Below are positions 42,611-51,658 of a stretch of 64,000 nt of DNA, piece after piece. The notes beneath the pieces were generated by a model, which saw only the letters and a program-made list of their open reading frames with translations, was not told where the DNA came from and searched no databases. The stretch's first letter is position 1, and every line of letters begins with the position of its first letter. The stretch spans positions 6,847-70,846 of the forward strand of contig JAQWJM010000014.1 of the NCBI GenBank assembly GCA_029248335.1. Direction: 5' to 3'. This stretch comes from UBA12014 sp029248335. Lineage in GTDB: Bacteria > Planctomycetota > Phycisphaerae > Phycisphaerales > SM1A02. The position numbers and the translations under genes were made by a program.

Positions 42611-44164
42611 TCATCGCCCGCGTCGGTCGTCGATCTCGCGGGGTGAATTGGGATCGGGAAGGGTGGGGGTCTCGATGATCGGGGCCTCGAAATCGACCGG
42701 ATAGGTGGTGCGGGGCCGGAACATCGAGTTCAGCCAGCCGAACGCGTCCCGAAGGAGGCGGGGGTTCCCGCGCCCGAAGACCGGCTTCCATCCCTTGACC
42801 TCGGGGTGCGGGAATCGAGCTTCGTTCCGGGGAAGTCCGTACTGGATGAGGAGGGAGCGGCCCGGATCGAGGTAGTCCAGGAGGGGCATGTCCAGCTCGT
42901 TCCACCGCTCGAGGATCATCAGGTTGGTGTAGCGGACCCGTTCGCTCTTGGAGTTGCGTCGATGGAGGAAGAACCTTCCGCCGTCGAGGCCGCCGTGGCA
43001 TCGACTGGTGGCGCAGTTCGGAATGAGCCACGCGTCGTGGACCCGCTGCCGGAACATGTTGAGGGCCGCCGGCTCGGAGCCGACGTCGATGCGGGAGTAG
43101 AGATCGCGGGCCTTGAGCTCGAAGAGCAGCTTGACGATCTCGGCGGGCGGGGCCCGGAACAGCGACGTGCGACCGGCGCTGTCCGCCGGGATGAGCGGGC
43201 TCGAGCCGTACTTCTCGAGGATCTCCCGGATCGAATCGGGCGAGATGTACATTCGCGGCGGATTGCGAAAATCGATCTCGTAGACCCGGATGGTGTTGAC
43301 GTCCTCCTTCGACAGGATCTCCTTCGGGAGGAGGTCCCGGAGGTCGACGGGGCCGGTGTTGCTTCGGTCGCGGAGCGTCCGTCCGTCCATCGGCGACGGG
43401 GAGTTGGATGCCGCGGAATCCGCCTCGAGGAGAAGCTGGGCTTCCACGAGTCGAAGGAGGTCGAGCGCCTGAGGGAGCTTCGAGCTCCGGACCAGATCGG
43501 CGAGTTCATCGCGGGCCAGTTCGTAGGCCTCCTCCTGGAAAAGCCAGGCCGCGAGTTCGTATCGCCGGAGGTACTGGTCGTCCGCGAGACCGTCGCGGAA
43601 GCGTCGGTACTTCTCCGACGTCGAGAGATCGAGCCTCGTCTGCACCACGCTCGCCCGGGGCAGCCTGGTGTTCACGCCTTCGATTCGAATGACCACTTCG
43701 TCGAAGTCGTCCCGGACCAGATCGCCGGCGAAAATCGTTCCATCCCGCATTTCGACCAGACCGGGACGAGGCGCCTCGACGTCGTTGAGTCGAATGATCC
43801 GATGCAGCCGCGCCTTGGGGAAGCTTCGGATGTTGCCTTCGAGGTCGCGAACCGAGATCAGATCGCGATCCTCATCGACGACGATCGCCGCGAGCTCCTC
43901 GTACCGATCCACCCACAGGTACACCCGCAACGGTGCGTCCGGTCGATCATCTTCTTCGGCTTCGGCTTCGGCCTCGGCTCCGGCTTCGACTTCGCCCTCG
44001 ACTTCGGCGTCGCTGGTCGCGGGGGGCGACGACGATGCGGGGGCCGGCGTGGGCGGATCCGTGGGGGTGGGCGGCTCGGCGTCGAGCGACGCCGCGACCA
44101 GCCCGACCGCGAGGATCGTGGCGATCAGGACGACCATCACCGGGCCCGTGAGGAGAACGCGCAT
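42611..44164 (-). CDS. membrane-anchored or secreted protein with a CX4CH motif
   Basis: A 517-residue protein with an N-terminal hydrophobic helix (MVVLIATILAVGLVAASL, residues 9-26), then a Pro/Thr and Glu/Ala-repeat linker (residues 30-75), then a soluble domain. The first part (RVYLWVDRYEELAAIVVDED, DGTIFAGDLVRDDFDEVVIR) looks like two small beta-barrel repeats. Later, NCATSRCHGGLDGGRFF contains CX4CH, the spacing used by some haem-c sites in cytochrome c3, followed by a planctomycete-type cytochrome-like region (PLLDYLDPGRSLLIQYGLP). Haem attachment is a hypothesis. The ATG at 44164 is preceded by GACACT and a six-base gap. Confidence 0.72.
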   Translation of the reverse strand: MRVLLTGPVMVVLIATILAVGLVAASLDAEPPTPTDPPTPAPASSSPPATSDAEVEGEVEAGAEAEAEAEEDDRPDAPLRVYLWVDRYEELAAIVVDEDRDLISVRDLEGNIRSFPKARLHRIIRLNDVEAPRPGLVEMRDGTIFAGDLVRDDFDEVVIRIEGVNTRLPRASVVQTRLDLSTSEKYRRFRDGLADDQYLRRYELAAWLFQEEAYELARDELADLVRSSKLPQALDLLRLVEAQLLLEADSAASNSPSPMDGRTLRDRSNTGPVDLRDLLPKEILSKEDVNTIRVYEIDFRNPPRMYISPDSIREILEKYGSSPLIPADSAGRTSLFRAPPAEIVKLLFELKARDLYSRIDVGSEPAALNMFRQRVHDAWLIPNCATSRCHGGLDGGRFFLHRRNSKSERVRYTNLMILERWNELDMPLLDYLDPGRSLLIQYGLPRNEARFPHPEVKGWKPVFGRGNPRLLRDAFGWLNSMFRPRTTYPVDFEAPIIETPTLPDPNSPREIDDRRGR

Positions 44165-44372
44165 CCCGACAGTGTCGCCGCCGGATGCCATCCCTGCAAG
44201 GAACTCCTGCGAAACCGGCCTCCGGAGTCGTCGGGCGCGGTAGGCTCGCCGGCGCATCGATTCCCCAGCGGAATCCTGCGTCCGTCCCCGCGTCCGATCC
44301 TGCGACGGCGGTGGATCCTCCCGAGAGAGGGGTGAACCTCTTCGGTGCTCGAGATTACGAAAGGATGCGATC

Positions 44373-45365
44373 ATGAAACTCGGAGTGATGGCGGCCCTGT
44401 TCGCCGGACGTGGTCTCGAGGAGACCCTTGCCTACTGTGCTGAGAGCGGGCTCGATGCAATCGAGATCCCCGTCGGATCCTATCCCGGTGCCCCCTTCTT
44501 CGATCCCGCCAAGGTCCTCGGTTCCAAGAAGGAGCAGGATCGGATCAAGTCGTTGGTCCGGGATCACGGGCTCGAGATCTCGGGACTCGCCGTGCACGGC
44601 AACCCCGTGCACCCGGTGGCTCGAGCCGCGAAGGCGGATCACGCGGCCTTCGAGCGGGCGGTCAAGCTCGCTCCGAAGCTCGGAACCGATGTCGTCATCA
44701 CCTTCAGCGGCTGTCCCGGTGGCTCGAAGTCCGATCGCACGCCCAACTGGGTGACCTGTGCGTGGCCGCCGGACTTCGCGGACATCCTCGCCTACCAGTG
44801 GGACGAAGTCCTCGTGCCGTACTGGGCGACGCAGGCGAAGCTCTGCCGGAAGCACGGCGTCCGGGTCGCGTGGGAGGCCCATCCCGGCTTCTGCGCCTAC
44901 AACCCCGACACGCTGATCCGCCTGAGCGAACGGTCCATGAAGGCCTCGGGTCTCAAGGGCAAGCCGGTCCTCGGTGCGAACCTCGATCCTTCGCACTTCT
45001 TCTGGCAGGGCATCGACCCCGTCGAGGCGGCCCGCGTGCTGGGCGAAGCCGGGCTCCTCTTCTACGTGCACGCGAAGGACACCGAACTGAACCCCCATCA
45101 GGGGCGGATCAACGGTTACAACGACGCACGTCCCTACACCGACCTCCAGCATCGTTCCTGGTCGTTCCGAACCTGCGGATGGGGACACGGACACGATTTC
45201 TGGAAGCCGTTCGTCTCGATGCTCCGGGTGCAGGGCTACGACCACGTGCTTTCGATCGAGCACGAAGACGCGCTCATGTCGATCGAGGAAGGGCTGCAGC
45301 GAGCCATCGAGTTCCTCACCGAGGCGATCATCTTCGAACCGCCCGCCACGCCGTGGTGGACCTGA
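44373..45365 (+). CDS. sugar phosphate isomerase/epimerase (xylose isomerase-like TIM barrel)
   Basis: A 330-residue TIM-barrel enzyme of the AP-endonuclease-2/xylose-isomerase-like superfamily. Metal-ligand style motifs are visible: WEAHPGFCAYN, LGANLDPSHFFWQGID, YVHAKDTELN and HVLSIEHEDALMS. KLGVMAALFAGRGLEETLAY at the N-terminus is typical of the inositol/hexulose-type branch. It probably isomerises or epimerises a sugar or inositol derivative with divalent metal. AAAGGA precedes the ATG. It stands alone with a terminator downstream; a smaller paralogue lies at 53816. Confidence 0.92.
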   Translation: MKLGVMAALFAGRGLEETLAYCAESGLDAIEIPVGSYPGAPFFDPAKVLGSKKEQDRIKSLVRDHGLEISGLAVHGNPVHPVARAAKADHAAFERAVKLAPKLGTDVVITFSGCPGGSKSDRTPNWVTCAWPPDFADILAYQWDEVLVPYWATQAKLCRKHGVRVAWEAHPGFCAYNPDTLIRLSERSMKASGLKGKPVLGANLDPSHFFWQGIDPVEAARVLGEAGLLFYVHAKDTELNPHQGRINGYNDARPYTDLQHRSWSFRTCGWGHGHDFWKPFVSMLRVQGYDHVLSIEHEDALMSIEEGLQRAIEFLTEAIIFEPPATPWWT

Positions 45366-45434
45366 ACACGCGTCGAATTCCGATACCTCGGGCTCGGCCC
45401 GGTCGGACGGTTCAAGACGAGCAACATGCGAGAC

Positions 45435-45475
45435 GGCGGCGGCCCCCCGGAAGGTCCGCCGCCGTTTCTCCTGTT
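45435..45475 (+). terminator. rho-independent terminator after the TIM-barrel gene
   Basis: CGGCGGCGG (45435-45443) pairs with CCGCCGCCG (45457-45465); TTTCTCCTGTT follows on the plus strand. It lies 70 bases after the stop codon. Confidence 0.7.
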
Positions 45476-45528
45476 CGGATGCGTGGAATGGAAGCGAGCG
45501 GGAGTCGGTCGGGAGCTCCCTCGGACGC

Positions 45529-45753
45529 TCAGGCGACGAGATCCACCAGTCTTCCGACGAGCACGTCGGGTGCGACGGCCCGCGTCGTGGAATCGATCGC
45601 GACGCCCGCGATGCGGAGTTCGTCGATCACGATCCGGCGGGAGTCCGTGAGCACCCCGGCCGATTCAAGCGTGAAAGCGACGCGCTGGAGGCGATCCGGA
45701 TCGAGGGAGGATCGCAGTTCCGCGATCGGGGCGAGTGGATTTCGATCTTGCAT
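45529..45753 (-). CDS. small hypothetical protein (74 aa)
   Basis: A 74-residue frame, MQDRNPLAPIAELRSSLDPD onward, with alternating helix and strand character and C-terminal APDVLVGRLVDLVA. AGGGG precedes the ATG. It sits alone between the terminator of the epimerase and the glutamate dehydrogenase gene. Codon choice resembles neighbouring genes, and it fills a space with no competing frame, but I recognise no family. Confidence 0.45.
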   Translation of the reverse strand: MQDRNPLAPIAELRSSLDPDRLQRVAFTLESAGVLTDSRRIVIDELRIAGVAIDSTTRAVAPDVLVGRLVDLVA

Positions 45754-45873
45754 GCCCCTGCTACGCCACGCGTCGGGGCGGGATCGTCGACCGCACCCGG
45801 GGGTGGGAACAGACCCCAGCGTGATTCCGTCTCCGGGGGCCTGGGAACGGTTTCGAGCCCTGCGTTCCCGGAA

Positions 45874-48831
45874 TCAGGCGTCGTGCAGCATCGCCCGGAT
45901 ACCACCACGTTCCAGCAGACGGGCGACCTTGTCGCGCTGCGGCACGTCCGAGGCGTCGAGCGTTTCGAGAAGAGCCTGCAGCTCGGTGGACTTCCGGAGG
46001 TAGCGGACCGCGAGTTCCGCGACCGCCGCCGGCGCCATGCCGTCGAGGAAGTCGATGCCCTCGCGATACACGATGCCCGAGGCGAGCCGGTTGGCCATCA
46101 TCCAGTGCAGGTAGCGTTCCGGAAGTCGCGTCCAGACCCGGTCTCCGCCGACCTCGAGCAGGATGGGCGGAAGGTGGTTCCGGACCAGCTGGCGACCGCG
46201 TTCGAGATCCTCGTCGCTCCACTCCGCGATCGATGCGGCGATCGCCGGGGCGGCGGCGTTGATGATCCGACTGAGCTTCGTGGAGGTTTCGGGAAGACTC
46301 GTCTCCGGATGGCGCTCGTGCTCGTTGATGAGCAGTTCCGCCTCCATTCGGGCGAGTTCACGCAGCTTGGTCAGGACCTGGTCGACGTAGGTCGGCTTGA
46401 TCTCGAGGAATTCGGACTCCTCGAGGACCATGCAGGCGCAGATCTCGAAACTCGAGCAGATGACGCCGCACTTGTTGGCGGAGGAGTCCTTGATGATCAC
46501 GCATCCGGCTTCGCAGAGTCGTTCCCGGGCCTCGGGCGTGAGGAAGAGATTCGCGCCTTCGGAGATCACCTTCGCACTGGGCGTGCCGTCCTCCTGGAGG
46601 AACTCCTGCCAGTTGCCGGCGTGGATCGTCGCGGGCCGGCCGCCGGCGGGGACGAAGGCGTCCGCCACCACGCGATTGTGGATCGTGTTGCGAAGCTGGG
46701 CGCCATCCGGTTCGTCGACGCCGTGCACCGAGCCTCGGGGGCCGAGCTTCGAACGGTCGTACGACGCGATCGGAAGGGCCTCTTCGAAGAGTCGCATGAG
46801 TTCGCCGGTGTCGAATCCATCCGGGTCCTCGGCACAGCCGGAACCGTCGCCGATGGCGATCACCCTGGCGTTGTCGCCGTAGTCGCGATGAAGGATCCGG
46901 ATCATGTTGCCGGCGACGTCCCCGTCCGGTCCGCCGGTGATCTTCACGGTGAAGGGCTGCTTGCGCGGATCGATTCCGACCGCGTTCAGCGCGACGTCGA
47001 GGAAGACGTTGACGCCTTCGCTGGTCACGCCGTAGACCTTGTGGTTGATGCCGGCGCCGGGCTTGGAGCTCATGAAGGCGGTGGGCAGCGGGTAACCGCG
47101 GAGGGCCGCCCTGCGGACCACCCATTCGATGTGGTCGGGCGTGATGTTCTCGTCGGGGCCGAGGTAGATCAGTTCGTCGAGGCCGCTGAGGTCGACGATC
47201 TGATTCCTCGTCTCGGGCTCGGGCGTGATGAGGTCGAGCAGCGAGTTCACGAAGGCCTTCACGCAGCGATCGATTCCGGCACCGGGCTCGAGAAGGATGG
47301 CGGCCTTGGCGCCGCCCTCCGGAATGTCCTTGTTCTTGAGCTGCTGGGCGAACGCGAGTCCGTACACCTCGTCGTAGAGCCGCTCGGCCTCGCGGCCGTG
47401 CTGGGCCTCGCTCCGGGGCATGACCACGCGGAGTCCGCCGCGGGCGATGTCCTGGAAGCGGACGTGGAATCCGTCGAAGCCGCGACCGTGCACGAAGAAG
47501 ACGCCGTAGGGCAGGGCGGGCCGATCGTCGTTGCGGAGGAACTCCGGATCGAGTCGCACCGCGAAGCCGAAGCGTCCGTGGACGTGGTAGTTGGTCCGGA
47601 GCACGTGCCGGACCGCGTCGAGCATCGTCAGGAGCACCGTCCGGGAGGTCTCGCTCGATGCGGTCCGGTCGATCTCGCTGGTGAGCTTCGCGCACTCGGC
47701 GTCGAACGTCGCGTCGTCCATCGGCCCGCGGGGGTCGAACCGCTTCTTGAAGAGCAGGGCGACCGCCATCGACAGAGGCAGGTTGGCCCACGCGCAGTTC
47801 TTGATGCGTTCAAGCGTGAACTCGAACGGGGCGCGGGGGTTGAGGACCTTGTGGATCAGGTGGGAGAGGCCCAGCGTGATCTCGGTGAGGCCGATGTGGA
47901 GCTCGGGATTCTCCGTGATCTTCTCGAGCACGTCGTAGTGCACCCACTTGACGCGGGTCAGGTCCTTGCGGACCGTCTGCCAGAGCGTGCTCTCGGGATC
48001 GATCGCCTTCTTGTCGGGACCCTGGACCACGAAACCGACGTAGGTGACGACGCCGTGACTGGGATCCTTGATCAGGTCGAGATAGGCGCGGTTGATGCTC
48101 ACGCCGTGTCGGGCGAGCAGCGTCGCGCAGCGTTCGACGGAGGTCCGGGTCCGGGCGTTGCCGAAGACCACGGTGATGCGGCTCTCGTCGGGGTTCGACT
48201 CGGGCTCGATCTCGACGAGGGTGCCGTCGGTTCCGGCGACCTTCTGGAAGAGCGTGTAGTGATGCGCGATTCTCAGCGGCGTCAGCGTGTTCACGTAGTC
48301 GACGGCGCAGTTGTCGAAGTGGGCGTGGATCTGCTCGGGCGTCCAGTCCGGGCATTCGGCCTTCGCGAATTCGATCGTGGCTTCGAGCTTCTCGCGCTGG
48401 CGGGGATCCTCCGGATCGAAGGGCCGCGGTTCGCCGAACTCGAACGTGTCGAGGACGAGGTTGCCGTCGAGACTGGTGTGCACCTTCGCGGCGCGGAGCG
48501 AGAAGTCCATCGGGAGGTTCTTGACGACCTCCGCGAGGACGCCCGGTCGGTCGTCCGTCCGGATCGTGGTCCAGATCGATCCGTCCTCGCTGGTGAGCGT
48601 CATGTCGAGCGGCCGATCCGCCGACTGGGCGGCGACGATCGCCTTCAGGTGACTGAGCTGGGTGTCGTGATCGGTGTCCTGGAAGTACATCCGCGGCATC
48701 TGGCCGAGGAAGCGGGGGATCACCGATTCGGCGGTGTCCTGGAAACTCGAGACGAGTTCCGCGATCAGCTGCTCCGGTTCGGCGTGACCTTCGGGCGTGG
48801 GGGACTGGTCGGAGAGAGTGGATGTGGCCAT
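45874..48831 (-). CDS. large NAD-specific glutamate dehydrogenase
   Basis: Oxidatively deaminates glutamate to 2-oxoglutarate with NAD. At 985 residues it belongs to the roughly 115-kDa class of large glutamate dehydrogenases. The N-terminal regulatory part includes an ACT-like segment (TIRTDDRPGVLAEVVKNLPM). The catalytic domain begins near residue 430: HVRFQDIARGGLRVVMPRSE, and QLKNKDIPEGGAKAAILLEP carries the active-site Lys region. LIYLGPDENITPDHIEW and KPGAGINHKVYGVTSEGVNV follow. The NAD domain contains ITGGPDGDVAGNMIRIL. The start at 48831 is preferred; an ATG 36 bases upstream is an alternative. TAGCCT on the minus strand at 48896-48901 is a possible promoter. Confidence 0.93.
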   Translation of the reverse strand: MATSTLSDQSPTPEGHAEPEQLIAELVSSFQDTAESVIPRFLGQMPRMYFQDTDHDTQLSHLKAIVAAQSADRPLDMTLTSEDGSIWTTIRTDDRPGVLAEVVKNLPMDFSLRAAKVHTSLDGNLVLDTFEFGEPRPFDPEDPRQREKLEATIEFAKAECPDWTPEQIHAHFDNCAVDYVNTLTPLRIAHHYTLFQKVAGTDGTLVEIEPESNPDESRITVVFGNARTRTSVERCATLLARHGVSINRAYLDLIKDPSHGVVTYVGFVVQGPDKKAIDPESTLWQTVRKDLTRVKWVHYDVLEKITENPELHIGLTEITLGLSHLIHKVLNPRAPFEFTLERIKNCAWANLPLSMAVALLFKKRFDPRGPMDDATFDAECAKLTSEIDRTASSETSRTVLLTMLDAVRHVLRTNYHVHGRFGFAVRLDPEFLRNDDRPALPYGVFFVHGRGFDGFHVRFQDIARGGLRVVMPRSEAQHGREAERLYDEVYGLAFAQQLKNKDIPEGGAKAAILLEPGAGIDRCVKAFVNSLLDLITPEPETRNQIVDLSGLDELIYLGPDENITPDHIEWVVRRAALRGYPLPTAFMSSKPGAGINHKVYGVTSEGVNVFLDVALNAVGIDPRKQPFTVKITGGPDGDVAGNMIRILHRDYGDNARVIAIGDGSGCAEDPDGFDTGELMRLFEEALPIASYDRSKLGPRGSVHGVDEPDGAQLRNTIHNRVVADAFVPAGGRPATIHAGNWQEFLQEDGTPSAKVISEGANLFLTPEARERLCEAGCVIIKDSSANKCGVICSSFEICACMVLEESEFLEIKPTYVDQVLTKLRELARMEAELLINEHERHPETSLPETSTKLSRIINAAAPAIAASIAEWSDEDLERGRQLVRNHLPPILLEVGGDRVWTRLPERYLHWMMANRLASGIVYREGIDFLDGMAPAAVAELAVRYLRKSTELQALLETLDASDVPQRDKVARLLERGGIRAMLHDA

Positions 48832-48895
48832 CGGTCGCAAGTCCTCGAAAGTCGATCCCGGGTGCATCTCGCGCGAAGCAGCGGCAAGACCGGAG

Positions 48896-48901
48896 AGGCT
48901 A
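48896..48901 (-). promoter_or_regulatory. -10-like TAGCCT for glutamate dehydrogenase
   Basis: Minus-strand TAGCCT, 64 bases before the ATG at 48831. The opposite strand holds GCTACCCT (TACCCT at 48900-48905), facing ribF 111 bases downstream, so this short segment may be bidirectional. Confidence 0.35.
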
Positions 48902-49016
48902 CCCTGTGGCTCCCGTCCATCTCAAGGGATCGGGGATCATTACCCACCACCTTCTCTGAGATTTTTGGATTCGTGCGATTTTGTGGGTCCGACACCCGGT
49001 GATGATGGAGGAATTC

Positions 49017-49928
49017 ATGCTTGGAGTCACGATCGGGAATTTCGACGGCGTCCATCTGGGACATCGGCGGCTGCTCGAAGCCGTCAGGACCGCCGTCGGT
49101 CCCGCGGGACGAGTGGTCGCGGTGACCTTCGATCCGGATCCCGCTCGAGTCCTCGGTCACCCCTCACCGGACCGCCTGATGTCCTCGAGTCGGCGTCAGC
49201 GGGTGCTGCAGCGCTGCGGCGCAGATGACGTTCTGGTACTGGAGGCCACGAAAGACCTCCTCTCGGCGACCCCGGAGAAATTTCTCGACCGGCTCGAGAC
49301 GGCGTTCGGCGAGGTTCCAGCGGTGATGGTCGAAGGTCCGGACTTTCGTTTCGGCCACCAACGGGCCGCCGGCGTGGAGGAACTTCATCGTTTCGGTGTG
49401 GATCGTGGATTCGAGGTTCGCGTCGAGGAGGAGCATCGCGTCCGTCTGAAATCGGGCCTTGAGATGCCGGTGCGGAGTTCCGCGATCCGGGAGATGCTCC
49501 GTCTCGGCCGGGTCGAGGATGCGACCACCCTGCTCGGTGAGCCCCACGTCCTCGACGGCGTGGTCGTGCAGGGTGATCAGCGCGGCCGCACCATCGGCAT
49601 TCCGACGGCGAATCTCGATCTCGAAGGATCGCTGCTCCCCGCCGACGGCGTGTACGCGGGGCTGGCCACGTTGCCGGACGGATCGGTCCGTCCCGCGGCG
49701 ATCAGCATCGGGACCAAGCCGACCTTCGAGGAGACGCCGCGGGTCGCGGAGATCCACGTGCTCGACTGGGCGGGTACGCTCGACGACTACGGTTGGCGGC
49801 TTGAAGCGACGCTGGTTCGCCGCCTTCGAGGGCAGTACCGCTACGACGACCTTCCGTCCCTGCTCGCCCAGATCGACCGGGACATCGCGGCGGTTCGCCG
49901 CACCTGCATCGAGTCCGGTCACGCCTGA
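49017..49928 (+). CDS. ribF: bifunctional riboflavin kinase / FAD synthetase
   Basis: Phosphorylates riboflavin to FMN and adenylates FMN to FAD. 303 residues. The N-terminal nucleotidyltransferase domain has TIGNFDGVHLGHRRLL and a conserved FDPDPARVL; VEGPDFRFGHQRAAG and RSSAIREMLRLG follow. The C-terminal kinase domain has GRTIGIPTANLDLEGSLLP, DGVYAGLATL and AAISIGTKPTF. GGAGG five bases before the ATG at 49017 fixes the start and makes this one of the strongest ribosome-binding sites in the window. A nanoRNase-like gene follows 75 bases later. Confidence 0.96.
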   Translation: MLGVTIGNFDGVHLGHRRLLEAVRTAVGPAGRVVAVTFDPDPARVLGHPSPDRLMSSSRRQRVLQRCGADDVLVLEATKDLLSATPEKFLDRLETAFGEVPAVMVEGPDFRFGHQRAAGVEELHRFGVDRGFEVRVEEEHRVRLKSGLEMPVRSSAIREMLRLGRVEDATTLLGEPHVLDGVVVQGDQRGRTIGIPTANLDLEGSLLPADGVYAGLATLPDGSVRPAAISIGTKPTFEETPRVAEIHVLDWAGTLDDYGWRLEATLVRRLRGQYRYDDLPSLLAQIDRDIAAVRRTCIESGHA

Positions 49929-50003
49929 ACCCACGTCCGATCCGACCGTTCCGTCCCGCATCCTCTCGTCCATTCTCCCATCACCTTTCGGAAACGCATC
50001 CTC

Positions 50004-51077
50004 GTGACGACCCCGACCACCACCGCCGGCCCCGATGGCGACTGGAAAGAGCCCGATTTCGAATACGTCTCGAACGCGACGCCCTCCGAGCTCGCCGACG
50101 CCCTCCGGGCGGCGAGCCGGGTGCTCATCACCACCCACGAAAAGCCCGATGGCGACGCACTCGGGTCGAGTCTCGCACTGCATCGCGGTCTTCGGCAGCT
50201 CGGCGTCTCGAGCCACGTGCTGCTGGCCGGCCCCCTCGACCCGAACCTCCTCTCGGTCGCCGGCCCTGACGACGACGTTCGCCGCTTCGAACACGATGGC
50301 CTGCCGTCCGCCGAGGACGAGCCGGATGTCATCGCCGTCGTGGACACCGGGGCCTGGACCCAGCTGGAATCGACGCGAACGTGGCTTCGGGAGCGTGCCG
50401 ACCGGGTGATCGGCGTCGATCACCACGCCGGTGGAGGATCGGTGGCGTCCCGTCGCGTGGTCGACGTGAACTGCGCCTCCGCCACGCAGGCCCTGGTCCC
50501 GGTGCTCGATGCGCTCGGCGTGGACCTCGCCCTCGACGAGGTCGCGACGCCGCTCTTCCTCGGACTCGCCACCGACACCGGGTGGTTCCGCTTCTCGAGC
50601 GCCGGTCCCGAGGTCTACCGGGTCGCGGCGCGGCTGATGGACGCCGGCGTCGACAAGGACGATCTCTTCGCGAAGATCGAGCAGAACGCCTCGCCCGCCC
50701 GGCTCGCGATGATCGCCCGGGCCCTCGGGTCGCTTCGCTACATGGGGAACGGCGCGGTGGCGGTGATGCGTCTCACCATGGAGGACTTCGCGGAGACGGG
50801 ATCCTCGCTCGAAGGGCTCGCGGGAATCGTGAACACCCCCCTGGACATCGGTGCGGTCCGGGCGTCGATCCTGCTCACCGAGGCGGCGAAGGGACTGACC
50901 AAGGTGAGTTTCCGGTCGAAGCCCGCCCGCGAGGGACTCGGCATCGTCGACGTCAACCAGCTTGCGAGCCGTTTCGGCGGTGGCGGTCACGTCCATGCCG
51001 CCGGCGCCCGGATTCAATCGGATCTCGACGAGGCCGAGGCCGCGATCGAGGCGGCGGTCGACGACTTCGTCGACTGA
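50004..51077 (+). CDS. DHH/DHHA1 phosphoesterase (NrnA-like)
   Basis: A 357-residue protein likely to degrade nanoRNA or pAp/c-di-nucleotide products. The DHH domain has TTHEKPDGDALGSSLAL, VIAVVDTGAW and GVDHHAGGG. ATDTGWFRFSSAGPEVYRVA and the DHHA1 motif FGGGGHVHAAGARIQ are at the C-terminus. The start is GTG. The order ribF-nrnA recalls the rbfA-nrnA/truB-ribF neighbourhood in other bacteria, though rbfA and truB are not adjacent here. Convergent with the HMA lipoprotein gene (26-base gap). Confidence 0.93.
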   Translation: MTTPTTTAGPDGDWKEPDFEYVSNATPSELADALRAASRVLITTHEKPDGDALGSSLALHRGLRQLGVSSHVLLAGPLDPNLLSVAGPDDDVRRFEHDGLPSAEDEPDVIAVVDTGAWTQLESTRTWLRERADRVIGVDHHAGGGSVASRRVVDVNCASATQALVPVLDALGVDLALDEVATPLFLGLATDTGWFRFSSAGPEVYRVAARLMDAGVDKDDLFAKIEQNASPARLAMIARALGSLRYMGNGAVAVMRLTMEDFAETGSSLEGLAGIVNTPLDIGAVRASILLTEAAKGLTKVSFRSKPAREGLGIVDVNQLASRFGGGGHVHAAGARIQSDLDEAEAAIEAAVDDFVD

Positions 51078-51103
51078 TCGCGGCGACGCTCGGAGGTCGG
51101 CGT

Positions 51104-51583
51104 TCAGGCGTCGGTCGGCCCGGAATCGGGTGTCGGGCCCGATTCCACGCCATCTTCGACTTCATCCGGAGTCCGCGACGTCGCATCCGGGTCCCGAACC
51201 GTGAATCCGAGCTTTGCGATCGCGGTGCGGACGGTGGGCATCGCCTCGGGGACCGCGTCCACCGTCGCGGATTCGCCCTCGAGATCGACGGTGCAGGACC
51301 GGACGCCGTCGACCTTCGCGACCTTGGCGGTGATCGCCTTCACGCAGGACTCGCAGTGCATGCCGTCGATGCCGACGGTGTAGGTCGTGACGGCCGCGTC
51401 GCTCAAGGTCGCCGCGGGCCCGTTGGAATCGTCGCACGCGGTCAGCGTGACGCCGGTGAGCAGCATGCTGACGGCGAACACGCTCGTTCCGGATCGAAGC
51501 CGTCGAAGCAGCGTTCGAGCATTGGCTCGGTCGACTTGGTCGGTCGTGGTGGTTTCGGTGGGCATGGCGGTCATGTTGGTCAT
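51104..51583 (-). CDS. lipoprotein with heavy-metal-associated (HMA) domain
   Basis: A 159-residue protein. After a 33-residue N-region, a hydrophobic segment (SVFAVSMLLTGVTLTAC) ends in a lipobox-type LTAC. The HMA domain (about residues 67-130) begins YTVGIDGMHCESCVKAITAK, with the metal-binding CxxC in MHCESC, and continues VDGVRSCTVDLEGESATVDA. The acidic tail is probably disordered. Such domains bind Cu(I), Hg(II) or similar ions; extracytoplasmic lipid-anchored HMA proteins may act as metal chaperones or buffers. No copper ATPase or regulator gene is nearby. TAGGGT lies 41 bases upstream. Confidence 0.85.
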   Translation of the reverse strand: MTNMTAMPTETTTTDQVDRANARTLLRRLRSGTSVFAVSMLLTGVTLTACDDSNGPAATLSDAAVTTYTVGIDGMHCESCVKAITAKVAKVDGVRSCTVDLEGESATVDAVPEAMPTVRTAIAKLGFTVRDPDATSRTPDEVEDGVESGPTPDSGPTDA

Positions 51584-51623
51584 GTCGCAGGGCTCCTCGC
51601 GGTGGGGGACCGGAAGCTCCGGA

Positions 51624-51629
51624 ACCCTA
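51624..51629 (-). promoter_or_regulatory. -10-like TAGGGT for the HMA lipoprotein
   Basis: Minus-strand TAGGGT, about 41 bases before the ATG at 51583, in the 75-base gap before the membrane-protein gene. Confidence 0.3.
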
Positions 51630-51658
51630 GCACCTCGACCCGCCTCGGGGCCACTTGG

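Noticed and set aside
45748..49002. 1084-codon open frame antisense to glutamate dehydrogenase
   Set aside because: Shadow of the real gene: no motifs, Asp/Glu/Val-rich low-complexity translation, and starts inside intergenic sequence.
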